A stretch of DNA of 64,000 nucleotides from Frigidibacter mobilis (GCF_001620265.1 NZ_CP012661.1:1674001-1738000); one strand, 5' to 3'; positions 54,485-63,562 are shown, numbered from the stretch's first letter. Notes: generated from the sequence alone by a model not told the origin. Numbers and translations: made by a program.

Positions 54485-55060
54485 ATGAAAAAGATCCTGG
54501 TCATCGTGGCCGTGATCGCCGTCATTGCCGGCGGCTGGTATTACTATACCGAGCAACAGCGCGCCGCCGAAGAAGCCGCTGTCGCGCAGGCCGCGGCCGA
54601 TGCCGCCGCCGAGGCCGCTGCCGCCGAGGCTGCCGCAGCTGAACAAAAAGCCACCGAAGAGGCCGCTGCCAAAGCCGCCGAAGAGGCCGCCGCTGCTGCC
54701 GCTGCCGAGGCTGCCGCCGCGGTGGAAGCTGCTGCGACCGAGGCTGCCAATGCCGCCGCTGCGGCTGCCGAAGCCGCCACTGCTGCCGCTGCCGAGGCTG
54801 CAACCGCTGTCGAGACCGTCACCGACCAGGCCACCGCCGCCGCGACCGAAGCCGCGACCGCCGCGGGTGAGGCCATGTCCGATGTTGCCGAGATGACCGC
54901 CGAGACCTTCGACGCCGCCAAGCTGAAAGCGGCGCTGGATGCCTCGAGCCTCGACGCCTCGGTCCGCGACGGGCTCAAGCAGGCGATCGACGCTGCCGCC
55001 AGCACGCCGGAGCTGGCCGGTGCGACGCTGGCCCGGGTGCGCGAAGCTCTGGGCATGTAA
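54485..55060 (+). CDS. Ala-rich membrane-anchored protein
   Basis: A 191-residue protein with an N-terminal membrane segment (KKILVIVAVIAVIAGGWYYY, 2-21), a long Ala/Glu-rich helical region (about 25-140) and a short C-terminal domain (FDAAKLKAALDASSLDASVR, then DGLKQAIDAA). The middle resembles the TolA-type extended helix, and most likely spans the periplasm as a rod. I cannot assign a family. Very low complexity makes similarity searches unreliable. AAGGAGAGC precedes the ATG. Confidence 0.78.
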   Translation: MKKILVIVAVIAVIAGGWYYYTEQQRAAEEAAVAQAAADAAAEAAAAEAAAAEQKATEEAAAKAAEEAAAAAAAEAAAAVEAAATEAANAAAAAAEAATAAAAEAATAVETVTDQATAAATEAATAAGEAMSDVAEMTAETFDAAKLKAALDASSLDASVRDGLKQAIDAAASTPELAGATLARVREALGM

Positions 55061-55093
55061 GACGCGGCGGGCCATCGCGGCCCGTCCCTGAAA

Positions 55094-55135
55094 CCAAAAA
55101 CCGCCGCGCGAGGGATCCTCGGGCGGCGGTTTGCG
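55094..55135. terminator. Hairpin between the Ala-rich protein gene and fpr, bidirectional
   Basis: AACCGCCG / CGGCGGTT stem with an inner CGAGG hairpin. It is T-rich on the minus strand (GGTTTTTGG) and moderately so on plus (TTTGCGTTT). It lies between convergent genes. Confidence 0.65.
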
Positions 55136-55155
55136 TTTGGGACTGGATGGCAGGG

Positions 55156-55998
55156 TCAGACGCCCTCGCCGACGAAGGCCTTCTCCACCACATATTCGCG
55201 CGGCTCGGAATTGGCGCCCTCGCGCAGGCCGAAGCCTTCCAGCACCGCCATCACGTCCTTGTTGAAGGCAAGGCTGCCGCAGACCATCGCGCGGTCATCC
55301 ACGGCGGTCATCGGCTCGATCCCCAGATCGGCAAAGACCTTGCCCGAGGACAGGTTGTCGGTGATGCGTCCCATCAGCGCCGAGGGCTCGCGCGTAGTGG
55401 TGGGGTAGTAGAGCAGCTTGCCCTCGACCATCTCGCCGATCAGCTCGTCGCTTCTCAGCCCCTCGACCAGCTGGCGGCCATAGTCCAGCTCTGCCGCCGT
55501 GCGGCAGGTGTGCATCATGATGACCTGGTCGTATTTCTCATAGGTCTCGGGGTCGCGCATCAGGCTGGCAAAGGGCGCGATGCCGGTGCCGGTGGCCAGG
55601 AACCACAGCCGCTTGCCCGGCAGCAGCGCGTCATGCACCAGCGTGCCCACCGGCTTGGGACGCAAGATGATCTCGTCGCCCACGCGGATATGCTGCAGCT
55701 TCGAGGTCAGCGGACCATCTGGCACCTTGATCGAGTAGAACTCCAACTCGTCATCCCAAGCCGGTGAGGCGATGGAATAGGCGCGCAGCAGGGGTTTGCC
55801 ATTGTCGCCCATCAGCCCGATCATCACGAACTCGCCGGACCGGAAGCGCAGCGATTGCGGCCGCGTGACGCGGAACGAGAACAGCGCATCGGTCCAATGG
55901 GTGACGGCGGTCACGGTCTGCGCGTCAGGCAGGTGACGCGGCGCGGGGATGGTGGCGGCAACGGGGGCTGGGTTCTGGGTCACGGCGATCTCTGTCAT
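55156..55998 (-). CDS. fpr: Ferredoxin--NADP reductase
   Basis: A 280-residue FAD enzyme transferring electrons between NADPH and ferredoxin or flavodoxin. FAD binding is in LLRAYSIASPAWDDELEFYS, and the NADP site in LATGTGIAPFASLMRDP. The C-terminal VEKAFVGEGV with a conserved aromatic-free tail fits the bacterial Fpr type used in oxidative stress and iron-sulfur repair. ATG 55998 lies 12 codons inside the longest frame and matches family starts. It follows the cys operon on the same strand and may support sulfite reduction with ferredoxin. Confidence 0.93.
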   Translation of the reverse strand: MTEIAVTQNPAPVAATIPAPRHLPDAQTVTAVTHWTDALFSFRVTRPQSLRFRSGEFVMIGLMGDNGKPLLRAYSIASPAWDDELEFYSIKVPDGPLTSKLQHIRVGDEIILRPKPVGTLVHDALLPGKRLWFLATGTGIAPFASLMRDPETYEKYDQVIMMHTCRTAAELDYGRQLVEGLRSDELIGEMVEGKLLYYPTTTREPSALMGRITDNLSSGKVFADLGIEPMTAVDDRAMVCGSLAFNKDVMAVLEGFGLREGANSEPREYVVEKAFVGEGV

Positions 55999-56078
55999 AT
56001 GTTGGGCAGGGCGCGATGGCGGCAGCTGTCGCACGCATTCCTTCTAAGGTGTAAATCGGGATAAGGAAAAGCCCGGCT

Positions 56079-56453
56079 TCAGCCGCGCAGCCGCGACTGA
56101 TAGTCATGGGCCTGCCAGTCGGCACGGAACTGCCAGTGCTCCGCGGGCTGGCGGGTGGCCAGATCGGCCGAGATCTCTACCTCGTCGAAGCCGGCGCGGC
56201 GGGCCATCGTGTACTGGTCGGCCAGCACATGCCCGCGCGCCCGCAGCCGGCCCGAGAAGCCCAGGCTGCGCAGGCGGCGCGCGATGGTGAAGCCGCGTCC
56301 GTCGGAAAAGCTGGGAAACTCCACCCGCACCAGCTGCGCCCCGGCCAGCCGGTCCTCGATGGTCGAGAGGCAGGTGTCCGGCGCCAGTTCCAGCGCCGGG
56401 GCGCCGGACCAGTCATCGGGGTGGAAACCGTCGTCACGGACGATCACGCTCAT
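56079..56453 (-). CDS. DUF934 protein of the sulfate assimilation operon
   Basis: A 124-residue protein of the DUF934 family, found almost always at the end of cysI-cysH operons in alphaproteobacteria. Recognisable parts are LVRVEFPSFSDGRGFTIARR, LRARGHVLADQYTMARRAGF and a C-terminal ARQPAEHWQF-like segment. It lacks cofactor motifs and is thought to be an accessory of assimilation. It overlaps cysH by four bases. Confidence 0.87.
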   Translation of the reverse strand: MSVIVRDDGFHPDDWSGAPALELAPDTCLSTIEDRLAGAQLVRVEFPSFSDGRGFTIARRLRSLGFSGRLRARGHVLADQYTMARRAGFDEVEISADLATRQPAEHWQFRADWQAHDYQSRLRG

Positions 56454-57238
56454 TTCACGTCCTCCTTCTTGTCATCAGCCGAAACCGGCCCGCGCACCAT
56501 GCGCCCGCCGATGAAATGGATCCCGCATTCGGACTTGTCCGACCCGCGCCAGCGGCCCGCCCGCGGATCCTCGCCTGGGCGCACCGGGCTGGTGCAGGGC
56601 GCGCAGCCGATCGACGGATAGCCCCTGGCCACCAGCGGATGCCGGGGCAGGCGGTTCTCGGTCATGTAGTCTTCCAGATCCTCGCGGCCCCAATGCGCCA
56701 GCGGGTTGATCTTGATCCGCCGCCCGTTATCCTCTTCCTCGAAGAAGTCGATCTCGGCGCGGGTCTGGCCCTGATAGCGCTTGCGCCCGGTGATCCAGGC
56801 ATCGAAGCCCGACAGCGCGGCTTCCAGCGGCACGGTTTTGCGCAGTGCGCAGCAGGCATCGGTGTTGAACTGGTGCAAGGTGCCGTCAGGATCATCCAGC
56901 GCCACCGCCGCCTCGGCGGCACGGATGGTGCGCACATCGGTCAGGTTCAGCCGCTCGGCCAGCATCGTCTGATACTCCAGCGTCTCCGGGAACAGCATCT
57001 GGGTATCAATGAACAGCACCGGCAGCGTGGGCGCCATGACCGAGATCAAGTGCAAAAGCACCACCGATTCGGCGCCAAAGGACGAGACCAGCGAGATCCG
57101 CCCCAGATCGGCATCGCACAGCGCATGTTCCAGCACCGCCACCGCGCCGTGATGGCGATAGCGCTCGTTCAGCCGCGCGACCCGCTCGGCGATGGGGTCG
57201 AGTTCGGGCGCGAGAACGCGCAGCGCGCTAGGCGGCAT
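56450..57238 (-). CDS. cysH: Assimilatory adenylyl-sulfate (APS) reductase CysH
   Basis: A 262-residue reductase that converts activated sulfate to sulfite with thioredoxin. The SSFGAESVVLLHL motif and the C-terminal SDKSECGIHF with its catalytic Cys are typical. Two further pairs, DACCALRK and GCAPCTSP, form the CC...CxxC [4Fe-4S] signature that marks APS rather than PAPS reductases. ATG 57238 overlaps the cysI stop by eleven bases; the longer frame upstream is a shadow of cysI. Confidence 0.93.
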   Translation of the reverse strand: MPPSALRVLAPELDPIAERVARLNERYRHHGAVAVLEHALCDADLGRISLVSSFGAESVVLLHLISVMAPTLPVLFIDTQMLFPETLEYQTMLAERLNLTDVRTIRAAEAAVALDDPDGTLHQFNTDACCALRKTVPLEAALSGFDAWITGRKRYQGQTRAEIDFFEEEDNGRRIKINPLAHWGREDLEDYMTENRLPRHPLVARGYPSIGCAPCTSPVRPGEDPRAGRWRGSDKSECGIHFIGGRMVRGPVSADDKKEDVK

Positions 57239-58892
57239 CGCGGGCCTCTTCGGGATAGAGCGCAGCCTTGAACGGCGCCGGGCCAAGCCGGCGGAAGGCG
57301 TCGATGAAGGTTTCGGCCGGTTCTGCCCGCTGCGCCAGATAGGCGCGCAGCAGCCGCTCGATGGCCGGCACCACCTGGTCATAGGCAAAGCCGGGGCCCG
57401 CCCGCTCGCCGATGGCTGCGGTCTCGGTGTGATCGCCGCCAAGGGTGATCTGGTAATTCTCCACCCCCGCCCGGTCGAGCCCGAGGATGCCGATATGCCC
57501 GACATGGTGGTGCCCGCAGGCATTGATGCAGCCCGAGATCTTGATTTTCAGCGCGCCGATCTCCTGCTCCAGCCCGATATCGCGGAAATGGGTGGCAATC
57601 TCCTGCGCCACCGGAATCGACCGGGCGGTGGCCAGCGCGCAATAGTCCATCCCCGGGCAGGCGATGATGTCGGAGATCAGCCCGACATTGGCGGTAGCCA
57701 GCCCCTCGCGCGCCAGCGCCGCATGGATCGTCGGCAGGTCGGACTTGTGGACATGCGGCAGGATCACGTTCTGCTCATGGCTGATGCGCAGCTCGCTATG
57801 GCCATAGCGCTCGGCCAGGTCAGCCAGCAGCCGCATCTGGGCAGAGCTGGCATCCCCCGGCGTCGCGCCATGCGCCTTCAGGCTGACGGTGACGATGGCA
57901 TAGCCCGGCGCGCGGTGCTCGGTAAGGTTGGTATCCGCCCAGGCCCGGAACACCGGGTCTGCGGCCAGCGCCGCGTCGAAGGCCTCCGTGGGCGCGTTGC
58001 GGAAGGCGGGGGGCGCGAACTGCGCCTCGATCCCCTTCAGGATCTGCTGGTCGACGCCGCTGAACTGGGCGCGCGTCTCCCCGAACCGCTCCTCGACCGC
58101 GGCCTTGAAGGTGTCGATGCCGTTCTCGAACACGGTGATCTTGATGCGCGCCTTGTACTTGTTGTCGCGGCGCCCCATCACGTTGTAGGTGCTGACGATG
58201 GCCTCCAGATAGGGCAGCAGGTCCGCCTTGGGCAGGAAGTCGCGGATCACCGCGCCCAGCATCGGGGTGCGGCCAAGCCCGCCGCCCACCAGCACCTCGA
58301 ACCCCACCTGATCGCCCCGCCGCACCATCCGCAGCCCGATGTCATGGGCGCGGGTCACGGCGCGGTCATTGGGGCTGCCGGTGATGGCGATCTTGAACTT
58401 GCGCGGCAGGAACTGGAACTCGGCATGGTCGGTGGACCATTGCCGGATCAGCTCTGCCACCGGGCGCGGGTCCTCGATCTCATCCGCGGCAGCGCCGGCG
58501 AAATGGTCGGCGGTGGTGTTGCGGATGGTGTTGCCGCTGGTCTGGATCGCATGGATGCCGACTTCGCCCAGGCTGTCGAGGATATCGGGCACATCCTTCA
58601 GCTTCGGCCAGTTCAGTTGGATGTTCTGCCGCGTGGTGAAATGGCCATAGCCCTTGTCCCAGCGGTCCGCGACATCGGCAAAGCGCCGCATCTGGCCGGG
58701 GTTCAGCGTGCCATAGGGAATGCAGATCCGCAGCATGTAGGCATGCAGCTGCAGGTAGAGCCCGTTCATCAGCCGCAGTGGGCGGAACTCGTCCTCGGTC
58801 AGGCTGCCGTCGATGCGCCGTTCCACCTGATGGCGGAACTGGGCATTGCGCTCGGCCAGGAAGGCACGGTCGAAGGCGTTGTAATCATACAT
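57228..58892 (-). CDS. cysI: Sulfite reductase hemoprotein (nitrite/sulfite reductase family)
   Basis: A 554-residue siroheme and [4Fe-4S] protein that reduces sulfite to sulfide. The substrate-side motif GHFTTRQNIQLNWPKL is followed by the cluster ligands in ACPGMDYCALA and SGCINACGHHH. The opening YDYNAFDRAFLAERNAQFR fixes ATG 58892; the upstream extension is out of family. No flavoprotein subunit gene is nearby, so ferredoxin from the fpr neighbourhood may be the donor. Overlaps the DUF2849 gene by eight bases. Confidence 0.94.
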   Translation of the reverse strand: MYDYNAFDRAFLAERNAQFRHQVERRIDGSLTEDEFRPLRLMNGLYLQLHAYMLRICIPYGTLNPGQMRRFADVADRWDKGYGHFTTRQNIQLNWPKLKDVPDILDSLGEVGIHAIQTSGNTIRNTTADHFAGAAADEIEDPRPVAELIRQWSTDHAEFQFLPRKFKIAITGSPNDRAVTRAHDIGLRMVRRGDQVGFEVLVGGGLGRTPMLGAVIRDFLPKADLLPYLEAIVSTYNVMGRRDNKYKARIKITVFENGIDTFKAAVEERFGETRAQFSGVDQQILKGIEAQFAPPAFRNAPTEAFDAALAADPVFRAWADTNLTEHRAPGYAIVTVSLKAHGATPGDASSAQMRLLADLAERYGHSELRISHEQNVILPHVHKSDLPTIHAALAREGLATANVGLISDIIACPGMDYCALATARSIPVAQEIATHFRDIGLEQEIGALKIKISGCINACGHHHVGHIGILGLDRAGVENYQITLGGDHTETAAIGERAGPGFAYDQVVPAIERLLRAYLAQRAEPAETFIDAFRRLGPAPFKAALYPEEARDAA

Positions 58893-59190
58893 TGGCGGCC
58901 TCCTGCTTGCCGTGCGGATAGTTCGACGGGCCGCGGGTGCGGAACGCCTCGCGGAAATGCGTGGGCTCGGGACCGTTCGCGCCCGCCCTGGCCTCGGCCA
59001 GATAGGGCCCCACCACGCGGGCCGGCTGGCCGGCGGCGAACAGCAGCCGCAGCTGCGCATGGGCCTCGTCCTCGATCAGCTCGGCCTCGTGATGCGCCCG
59101 GGTCCAGCGGTCATCGGCGGTCAGATAGATCACGTCGCCGTCCAGCAGATCATTGGCGGTGACGACCTTGGGGGTGAAGCGGCGGCTCAT
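58885..59190 (-). CDS. DUF2849 protein
   Basis: A 101-residue protein of the DUF2849 family, usually located between cobA/cysG and cysI in alphaproteobacteria. Recognisable parts are FTPKVVTANDLLDGDVIYLT, RWTRAHHEAELI and NYPHGKQEA. No cofactor motif is visible. It overlaps the neighbours on both sides, confirming the operon. A role in siroheme insertion or reductase assembly is only a guess. Confidence 0.88.
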   Translation of the reverse strand: MSRRFTPKVVTANDLLDGDVIYLTADDRWTRAHHEAELIEDEAHAQLRLLFAAGQPARVVGPYLAEARAGANGPEPTHFREAFRTRGPSNYPHGKQEAANV

Positions 59191-59966
59191 TGCAGGGCCT
59201 CCTTGAGTGTCGGCAGGGTGGCACGGGCCGCGCGGGGGGCGAGGCCAAGCAGAAGAACGGCAGGGCCGGTAACATCTTCAAGACAGCCCGGAAGCGTCGC
59301 CAGGCTCGCGGCAACAACCCGCTGATCGGGGCGGCTGACATTCTCGACGATCGTCACCGGCGTGCCGGGCAGGGCGCCATGCATCAGCAGCCGCCCCTGC
59401 ACGAAGCGCGCCGCCTTCTTGCCCATGTAGATCGCGGCGACGGCGCCCGGCTCCGCCAGCGCCCGCCAGTCCTGATCGGCAAAGCCGCGCGTGTCATGCC
59501 CCGTCAGGATCCGCAGGTCGGAATTGCGCCCGCGCCGGGTCAGGCTCTGGCCGATGCCGGCGGCAGCGGCGACCGAGGCGGTGATGCCCGGCACCACGGC
59601 AAAGCCGATGCCCGCCGCCTCCAGCGCATCCGCCTCCTCGTCCAGCCGCCCGAAGATGCCGCAATCCCCCGCCTTCAGCCGCAGCACCCGCCGCCCGGCG
59701 CGCGCAAAGGCCACGATCAGCGCGGTGATCTCGGCCTGCGGGGTCGAGGGGCCGAACCCCTCCTTGCCGATGTCGATCAACGTGGCGGAGGGGCCGGCCA
59801 GCGCCAGCACGCCCGCGCCCACCAGCCGGTCATGCAGCACGATATCCGCCCCCGCCAGCGCTCGCGCCGCCTTCACCGTCAGCAGATCGGGATCGCCGGG
59901 GCCTGCGCCCACGAACAGCACGGGCGGTTCGTCGGCGGGCTGGCTGTGGCTGGCGGTGGTGGTCAT
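59187..59966 (-). CDS. cobA: Uroporphyrinogen-III C-methyltransferase (siroheme branch)
   Basis: A 259-residue SUMT enzyme that methylates uroporphyrinogen III twice to precorrin-2, the precursor of siroheme for CysI. The family opening VLFVGAGPGDPDLLTVKAAR, the LRLKAGDCGIFGR segment and GIGFAVVPGITASVAAAA are clear. The metal-chelating and dehydrogenase half of CysG is absent, so ferrochelation is encoded elsewhere. It is the first gene of the operon and divergent from an Lrp regulator. Confidence 0.92.
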   Translation of the reverse strand: MTTTASHSQPADEPPVLFVGAGPGDPDLLTVKAARALAGADIVLHDRLVGAGVLALAGPSATLIDIGKEGFGPSTPQAEITALIVAFARAGRRVLRLKAGDCGIFGRLDEEADALEAAGIGFAVVPGITASVAAAAGIGQSLTRRGRNSDLRILTGHDTRGFADQDWRALAEPGAVAAIYMGKKAARFVQGRLLMHGALPGTPVTIVENVSRPDQRVVAASLATLPGCLEDVTGPAVLLLGLAPRAARATLPTLKEALQ

Positions 59967-60023
59967 GGCGGGCCTCTCTGAATCTCCTCCCCAATATAGG
60001 AAAAAATTCCCCTGCTACGCCAT

Positions 60024-60045
60024 ATGCCCTTGCTGATAAGGACAT
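60024..60045. promoter_or_regulatory. Inverted repeat between cobA and the Lrp gene
   Basis: ATGCCCTT-N6-AAGGACAT, seven of eight positions paired. It lies in the divergent region, 58 bases before the Lrp-like start and 58 from the cobA start. It is a plausible Lrp/AsnC operator for the cys operon. Confidence 0.45.
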
Positions 60046-60102
60046 TTGTTCCGATACTGCGGCGCAGAAGACCGCGTGTTTCGCAGAACGGGGAAAAGGC
60101 GA

Positions 60103-60564
60103 ATGTCAGTCCGCATAGACGAGATGGATCGGAAAATCCTTGCCGAACTGCAGGAGGATGCAGGGCAGTCGCTGGATGAGATCGCCCGCAAGGTCGGCTC
60201 CTCCAAGACGCCTGTCTGGAACCGGATCCGCAAGCTGCGCGAGGCCGGCGTGATCGGCCGCCAGACCATGATCCTCGATGCCGAGGCGCTCGGGCTCGAG
60301 GCCTGCTTCTTCGTGCTGATCCGCACCAGCGAGCACGAGGCCGACTGGCAGCGCCGCTTCCTCGCCACGCTGCGCGCCCGCCCCGAGGTGCTTGAGGCGC
60401 ACCGCCTGGCGGGCGATATCGACTATATCCTGAAGGTCCGCGTCAGGAACGCCCGCGCTTATGACCAGTTCTACCAGGCGTTGATCTCCGAGGTGAAGAT
60501 CCACAACGTCACCGCGCTGCTGTCTATGGAAGAGATCAAGTCCACGACCCTGCTGCCGCTCTGA
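60103..60564 (+). CDS. Lrp/AsnC family transcriptional regulator
   Basis: A 153-residue regulator with an N-terminal helix-turn-helix (MDRKILAELQEDAGQSLDEI, then ARKVGSSKTPVWNRIRKLRE) and a RAM ligand-binding domain (about 65-150) with AGDIDYILKVRV. ATG 60103 follows GGGAAAAGGCGA. Divergence from the cobA-cysI-cysH operon suggests it regulates sulfate assimilation, possibly through cysteine or a sulfur amino acid as ligand. Confidence 0.9.
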   Translation: MSVRIDEMDRKILAELQEDAGQSLDEIARKVGSSKTPVWNRIRKLREAGVIGRQTMILDAEALGLEACFFVLIRTSEHEADWQRRFLATLRARPEVLEAHRLAGDIDYILKVRVRNARAYDQFYQALISEVKIHNVTALLSMEEIKSTTLLPL

Positions 60565-60565
60565 T

Positions 60566-60620
60566 CCCTTTGCCTTGTCTCAAATATCCTCCGGGGGTCC
60601 GGGGGTGGAAAACCCCCGGC
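60566..60620 (+). repeat. Modular intergenic repeat, copy 8
   Basis: CCCTTTGCCTTGTCTC block (as in copies 2 and 3) with AAATATCCTCCGGGGG and a GGGGGTGGAAAACCCCC hairpin (as in copy 4). It lies between the Lrp gene and the glycosyltransferase gene, both plus strand, in the orientation opposite to a terminator. Confidence 0.8.
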
Positions 60621-60670
60621 GCTTGCACCGGGCGCCGCCGCGGCCCACATAGGCGCCACAACCAGAGGCG

Positions 60671-61513
60671 ATGATGAACACCGAACTGATCCTCTCCACC
60701 TATAACAGCCCGCGGGCGCTGGTGCTGACGCTGCTCTCGGTGGCGCGGCAGGTCCGGCGGCCCGACTCGGTCTGCGTTGCCGATGACGGTTCGGGGCCGG
60801 ATACCGCGGCGGCGATCGCCGGCGTGCAGGCGCGCTTCCCCGACCTGCCGATCCGCCATCTCTGGCATGAGGATCGCGGCTTCGAGAAGAACGTGATCCT
60901 CAACAAGGCCATCGCCAGTTCGCAGGCCGAATACCTCGTGTTCGTCGACGGCGATTGCCTGATCCATCCGTGCTTCATCGCCCGGCATCTGGAACTTGCG
61001 CGCCCGGACCACTTCCTGTCCGGCAGCCTGATCCGGCTCGACACCCCCACGACCGAGGCGGTGACCGAAGAGGACGTGCTGGAAGGCCGGGTCTTCGACC
61101 GCGCCTGGCTCGCCCGCACCGGCACCTTCCGGCGCTTCAGCACAAGGCTGAAGGCGGGGCTTTTGCCGAAATGGGCGGGGCATCTGCTGGAGGCGGTCTA
61201 TCCCGTGGGGCGTAACTGGTGCGGGGCCAACGGCTCCGCCTACCGCGCCGCGATTGTACGCGTGAACGGGCTCGACGAGACGATGAAATATGGCGGCGGC
61301 GACAAGGAATTCGGCATCAGGCTGGAAAACTCCGGCGTGAAGGGGCGCCATGTCCGCTTCACCGCGCCGCTGGTCCATCTCGACCATCCGCGCGGCTACA
61401 AGGATGCCGAGAAGATCCGCGCGCACCGCGCCAAGATCCGCCATGCCCGCAGCTCCGGCAAGATCCGGGCCGAGGCGGGGATCGACGGGCACCTGCCCCG
61501 CAAGGGGACCTGA
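60671..61513 (+). CDS. Glycosyltransferase family 2
   Basis: A 280-residue GT-A fold enzyme. ELILSTYNSPRALVLTLLS, CVADDGSG (nucleotide sugar) and YLVFVDGDCLIHPCF (DxD metal site) are typical. A later NWCGANGSAYRAAIVRVNGL and GGGDKEFGIRLEN complete the acceptor site. ATG 60671 or 60674 (two adjacent) follows AGAGGCG. The sugar donor and acceptor are unknown; with its neighbours it probably builds LPS core or exopolysaccharide. Confidence 0.87.
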   Translation: MMNTELILSTYNSPRALVLTLLSVARQVRRPDSVCVADDGSGPDTAAAIAGVQARFPDLPIRHLWHEDRGFEKNVILNKAIASSQAEYLVFVDGDCLIHPCFIARHLELARPDHFLSGSLIRLDTPTTEAVTEEDVLEGRVFDRAWLARTGTFRRFSTRLKAGLLPKWAGHLLEAVYPVGRNWCGANGSAYRAAIVRVNGLDETMKYGGGDKEFGIRLENSGVKGRHVRFTAPLVHLDHPRGYKDAEKIRAHRAKIRHARSSGKIRAEAGIDGHLPRKGT

Positions 61514-62661
61514 TGCGCATCGCCATTGCCACCGGCTGCTATTACAAGCCGGGCGAGACCTTCGTGAACCGCCATATCGAGCATCTGTTCGGCGGCGACA
61601 CGGTGGTCATCGCCAACAAGCTGACCGGCTGCAACCCCTTCGCCCGCCCGGTGATCCGCCGGTCCCGCGGCGGCTTCCGCGCCGCCGACCTCTGGCAGCA
61701 GCCGCTGGCCTCGGCCTTGGGCAAGTGGCGCTATGGGGCGACCTCGGTGCCCTATGGCCAGACCCGGCGCGCGCTGGAAGGCTTCCTGCGGGCCGAGCGG
61801 GTGGCGGCGATCCTGTGCGAGTTCGGCCCCGAAGCGGTGGCGCTTGCGCCCGTGGCAAATGCGATGGCCCTGCCGATCTTCACCTACTTCCGCGGCTATG
61901 ATGCCTCCAAGGACCTGAGCAAGCCACGCAACGTCATGGCGCTGCGCAAGACCATGCCGCGGCTGGCGGGGGTATTTTCGGTCTCGCAATTCCTGCTGGA
62001 CAACCTGGCACGGCATGGCATCACGCTGCCACACAGCCAGGTCATTCCCTCGGGCGTTGCAACGGACCTGTTCGTGCCGGGCGACAAGCAGCCCGGCAGC
62101 TTTCTGGCGGTGGGCCGGCTGATCGACAAGAAGGCCCCCGACATCACGCTGCGGGCCTTTCTGGCCGGCGCGGCAGAGCACCCCCATGCTCGGCTCGGCA
62201 TCATCGGCGAGGGCCCGATGCTCGAGAGCCTGCGCCAGCGCATCGCCGCCTGCGGTATCGGCGAACGCGTCACTCTGCACGGGGCGCTGCCCCATGAGCA
62301 GGTACGCGAGATGCTGGCCCGCACCGAGGTGTTCGTTCAGCACTCGCTGACCGATGCCAAGGGAAATACCGAAGGCCTGCCCACCGCCGTGCAAGAGGCG
62401 CTGTCGGCAGGCTGCATCGTGCTCTCCACCCGCCATGCCGGTATCCCCGAGGCGGTGATCGAGGGCGAGACCGGTTATCTGGTGGCAGAGCATGACGAGG
62501 TAGGCTTTGCCAGGTTGATTCGCGGCGTGCTGGACGGCAGCCTGCCGGTGCAGGGCATGGCTGGGCGGGCGCGAGCCCTGGCGGTGGAGCGCTTCGACAA
62601 TGGCCGCCTGCTGGCGCTGCTGGAACAGCGGCTGGAGGCGCTGATGCCGCCCGCCCCCTGA
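61513..62661 (+). CDS. Glycosyltransferase family 4
   Basis: A 382-residue GT-B fold enzyme. The C-terminal donor site is clear: FLAVGRLIDKKAPDITLRAF, GIIGEGPMLESLRQRI and the ExxxGLP form in GNTEGLPTAVQEALSAGC with TRHAGIPEAVIEGETGYLV. The start is coupled to the upstream gene (TGATG). Cytosolic or membrane-associated; the glycan is unknown. Confidence 0.88.
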   Translation: MRIAIATGCYYKPGETFVNRHIEHLFGGDTVVIANKLTGCNPFARPVIRRSRGGFRAADLWQQPLASALGKWRYGATSVPYGQTRRALEGFLRAERVAAILCEFGPEAVALAPVANAMALPIFTYFRGYDASKDLSKPRNVMALRKTMPRLAGVFSVSQFLLDNLARHGITLPHSQVIPSGVATDLFVPGDKQPGSFLAVGRLIDKKAPDITLRAFLAGAAEHPHARLGIIGEGPMLESLRQRIAACGIGERVTLHGALPHEQVREMLARTEVFVQHSLTDAKGNTEGLPTAVQEALSAGCIVLSTRHAGIPEAVIEGETGYLVAEHDEVGFARLIRGVLDGSLPVQGMAGRARALAVERFDNGRLLALLEQRLEALMPPAP

Positions 62662-62704
62662 CCGGGCTTGGCTCTGCCGAAACCCGGCGGCCCCGCGCCC
62701 AGGG

Positions 62705-63502
62705 TCAGCCGGTCTGCGCTGGCCCGTCGCGGAGCCGCAGAGCCCGTTTCTTGGCCCAGAACCTGCGCCAGTATGCGGTGGTCAGGTAGCGGGTCCTGGG
62801 CTTGGACCGGCGCTGCGCCTCCAGGATCAGGCGTGCGGCGTCGATATTCGACAACACGCCCTTTTCCGGGTGGCCGACAAGGCGCGGCATCACCAGGGCC
62901 GCGCCCAGATCCTCCAGGGGCAGCGGCCAGTCCGCGACATTGCAGACCGGATCCGTCGCCCGCAGCAGCGCCTGCGCCGCGGTCCGGTCCAGCGTATAGC
63001 CGGTAGCCAGATCGGGCGTCTGCGCCAGCCGATGCGCCACAAGCCCCGGCCCCAGCGGCACCGGGGTCCGCCAGACATAGGCGGCCCCATAATCCAGCAG
63101 CAGCATCGGAAACTCGGCATAGGCGCCGCTGTGCACGAAGGCGGCAAAGGCCGGCCCGACCTGCGCATCATCTTCCAGCACGATGCAGCCCGGTTCGTTC
63201 CGGGCGATGATGGTCTCATAGATCTTGCGATGCGACATCGAGCAGGCGAATTCGGCATCCGTCAGCGGCCGCAGCCGGCGGCGGTCGGCGGCGACGCGGT
63301 CGATCCGCGCCTCAAGCTCCGGGCTCAGCCCGGCGCGCCCGTCGATGCCAAAGCTTAACTCGTAGGTCAGGCCAAGCTCGTCCAGGCGCTGCATCAGGGG
63401 CGCTCGCCGCGCGGCGTCGCTTTCGAGTGTGATGATGCGAATGGGCCAATGTGGCTGGGTCATGTCGTCGGCGCTTGGGGTGGATTGCGAGTTGGTTAGC
63501 AT
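62705..63502 (-). CDS. Glycosyltransferase family 25 (LPS biosynthesis type)
   Basis: A 265-residue enzyme. IRIITLESDAARRAPLMQRL and GCIVLEDDAQVGPAFAAF (EDD site) are characteristic of GT25, with the conserved EFACSMSHRKIYETII between. ATG 63502 is favoured because GGAG lies five bases before it; the alternative MTQPHWP start at 63463 has no such site. Convergent with the GT4 gene. Galactosyl- or glucosyltransferase activity is possible. Confidence 0.85.
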   Translation of the reverse strand: MLTNSQSTPSADDMTQPHWPIRIITLESDAARRAPLMQRLDELGLTYELSFGIDGRAGLSPELEARIDRVAADRRRLRPLTDAEFACSMSHRKIYETIIARNEPGCIVLEDDAQVGPAFAAFVHSGAYAEFPMLLLDYGAAYVWRTPVPLGPGLVAHRLAQTPDLATGYTLDRTAAQALLRATDPVCNVADWPLPLEDLGAALVMPRLVGHPEKGVLSNIDAARLILEAQRRSKPRTRYLTTAYWRRFWAKKRALRLRDGPAQTG

Positions 63503-63562
63503 GGCTCCGTCCGGGTAGAAACAGGGATTTCCTGACGCATGGCGCAGGCGGCGGCGGCACGC

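Noticed and set aside
54525..54896. Pro/Arg-rich and Ser/Ala-rich frames over the Ala-rich gene
   Set aside because: Produced by the GCN-rich sequence read in other frames; the plus frame with the membrane anchor and ribosome-binding site is the real one.
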